Assembly (NCBI GenBank): GCA_009823505.1
Contig: VZQC01003035.1
Span: 1,877,769 to 1,941,768 of the forward strand
Source of the DNA: Rhizomys pruinosus
Taxonomy: Eukaryota > Chordata > Mammalia > Rodentia > Spalacidae
DNA length: 64,000 bases
Reading direction: 5' to 3'
Below the pieces are notes generated by a model, which worked only from the letters and a program-made list of their open reading frames with translations, had not been told where the DNA came from and made no database searches. Shown here piece after piece: positions 63,441-64,000 of the stretch. A program made the translations under genes and the position numbers. Every line of letters starts with the position of its first letter. Positions within the stretch are counted from its first letter, which is position 1.

Positions 63441-63505
63441 CTCTATTGGGGTGGATAACTGGATCAGTGGTTAAAAGCATTGGGTGCTCTTGAAGAGGAC
63501 CTGGG
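63441..63505 (+). mobile_element. B2/B3-family SINE head, truncated at an N
   Basis: GGATCAGTGGTTAAAAGCAT and TGCTCTTGAAGAGGACCTGG are the first ~60 bp of a B2/B3 SINE. It is cut off abruptly at 63506, so the rest may be missing from the assembly. Confidence 0.8.
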
Positions 63506-63506
63506 N
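63506..63506. other. Single-N contig join
   Basis: A single N lies in the middle of a SINE head; the next bases are unrelated to SINE sequence. Probable scaffold join. Confidence 0.8.
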
Positions 63507-63785
63507 AACTATCCTGCATCTTTCTCTCAGTTTTTTTATGTTTAGGAATTCACATTTTCCTCCTTTAATTTTATATTACTCTAAAATATGCCTATCTAAT
63601 TTCCACTCATATACAGTAATTACAGAGTCTGAGAGTAAGTGGTGGATCAATTCTAGAGCCCATTCACAGCCCATTTTTAAGTTGTCTTCTTGCTTCTTTG
63701 TTTGTTTTTAGTTCTTGGTATTTTCTGGATATTAATTCTCTGTCACATGACTAGCCAATGAACATTTTCTCCTGTTTCACAGACT
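63507..63785 (-). mobile_element. Possible LINE-1 ORF2 C-terminal fragment (antisense, degenerate)
   Basis: From about 63675 the + strand (TTTTTAAGTTGTCTTCTTGC, TTTAGTTCTTGGTATTTTCT, GGATATTAATTCTCTGTCAC, TTTTCTCCTGTTTCACAGAC) resembles the complement of the end of L1 ORF2. The first 165 bp are not confidently assigned. No intact reading frame is present. Confidence 0.65.
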
Positions 63786-64000
63786 TTCTTTTTTTTTTTT
63801 TAATTTTTTTTTTAATTTTATTTATTTCCGTATGTGTATGAATGTATTGTCTGCATGCAAGTCTGTGCACCCATGACGTGCAACGCCGCGGAGGTCAGAA
63901 GAAGGCGTCGGACTCCCCTGGAACTGGAGTTCTCCTGGAATTGGAGTTTCAGACGGCTCTCGGCCGCCATGTGGGTGCTGGGGATCGAACCCGGGTCCTC
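63786..64000 (-). mobile_element. B3-family SINE, antisense, cut by the window end
   Basis: A T-rich tail complement is followed by GTATGTGTATGAATGTATTG, CTGCATGCAAGTCTGTGCAC, CGCGGAGGTCAGAAGAAGGC, CCCCTGGAACTGGAGTT and GCCGCCATGTGGGTGCTGGG, then GATCGAACCCGGGTCCTC at the edge. This is the B3 order reading from 3' to 5'. It is the best-conserved SINE in the window and retains several CpGs. A short internal repeat (GGAACTGGAGTTCTCC and GGAATTGGAGTTTC) is present. Confidence 0.9.

Overview
The window is eukaryotic genomic DNA from a rodent, most likely a muroid (mouse/rat/hamster group). This is inferred from the 3' flank (about 60.1-64.0 kb), which carries a B1-like SINE, several B2/B3-type SINEs and antisense L1 ORF2 fragments. 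There is no sign of bacterial or viral gene organisation, and I find no protein-coding gene I can support.

Positions 1 to about 60,070 are one continuous satellite/minisatellite array that runs off the left edge. The basic unit is 33 bp. A consensus copy lies at 42207-42239 and reads DMSETTGTETV in the + frame. The unit is a fused pair of half-units, CTGAGACAACAGGGA (15 bp) and CTGAGACAGTGGACATGT (18 bp). Because 33 is a multiple of 3 and five of the six consensus frames lack stops, long overlapping ORFs appear on both strands throughout. I treat them as a by-product of the repeat, not as genes.

Layout of the array. Block A (1-13.65 kb) is a mosaic with an ~885-bp higher-order period at 2.9-5.6 kb. 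Block B (13.65-34.6 kb) has a regular ~551-bp higher-order unit whose + frame ends in KSCLR-TGA and restarts at an overlapping ATGA, nested in a looser ~3.1-3.5 kb pattern. A 99-bp triplet lies at 35.1-35.4 kb. The stretch 35.4-40.99 kb is full of single-base insertions and deletions and looks like uncorrected long-read gap fill. Block C (40.99-50.3 kb) contains a tandem duplication with an exact 5,459-bp offset. Block D (50.3-60.07 kb) surrounds a 677-bp N gap flanked by two nearly identical 345-bp segments. The array ends at a (CA)14 tract. Four N runs mark gaps or joins.

The most interesting biological signal is that the standard unit carries GGACATGTCT, a perfect match to the p53-family half-site RRRCWWGYYY, repeated every 33 bp (about three helical turns). 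A recurrent module with 18-bp periodicity places two perfect half-sites 8 bp apart, inside the classical 0-13 bp spacer range, at five or more places. Another recurrent variant creates a perfect AP-1 site (TGAGTCA) directly after the half-site. Whether any p53/p63/p73 protein binds here is untested. The array is nevertheless a candidate for an unusually dense tandem platform of p53-family half-sites.
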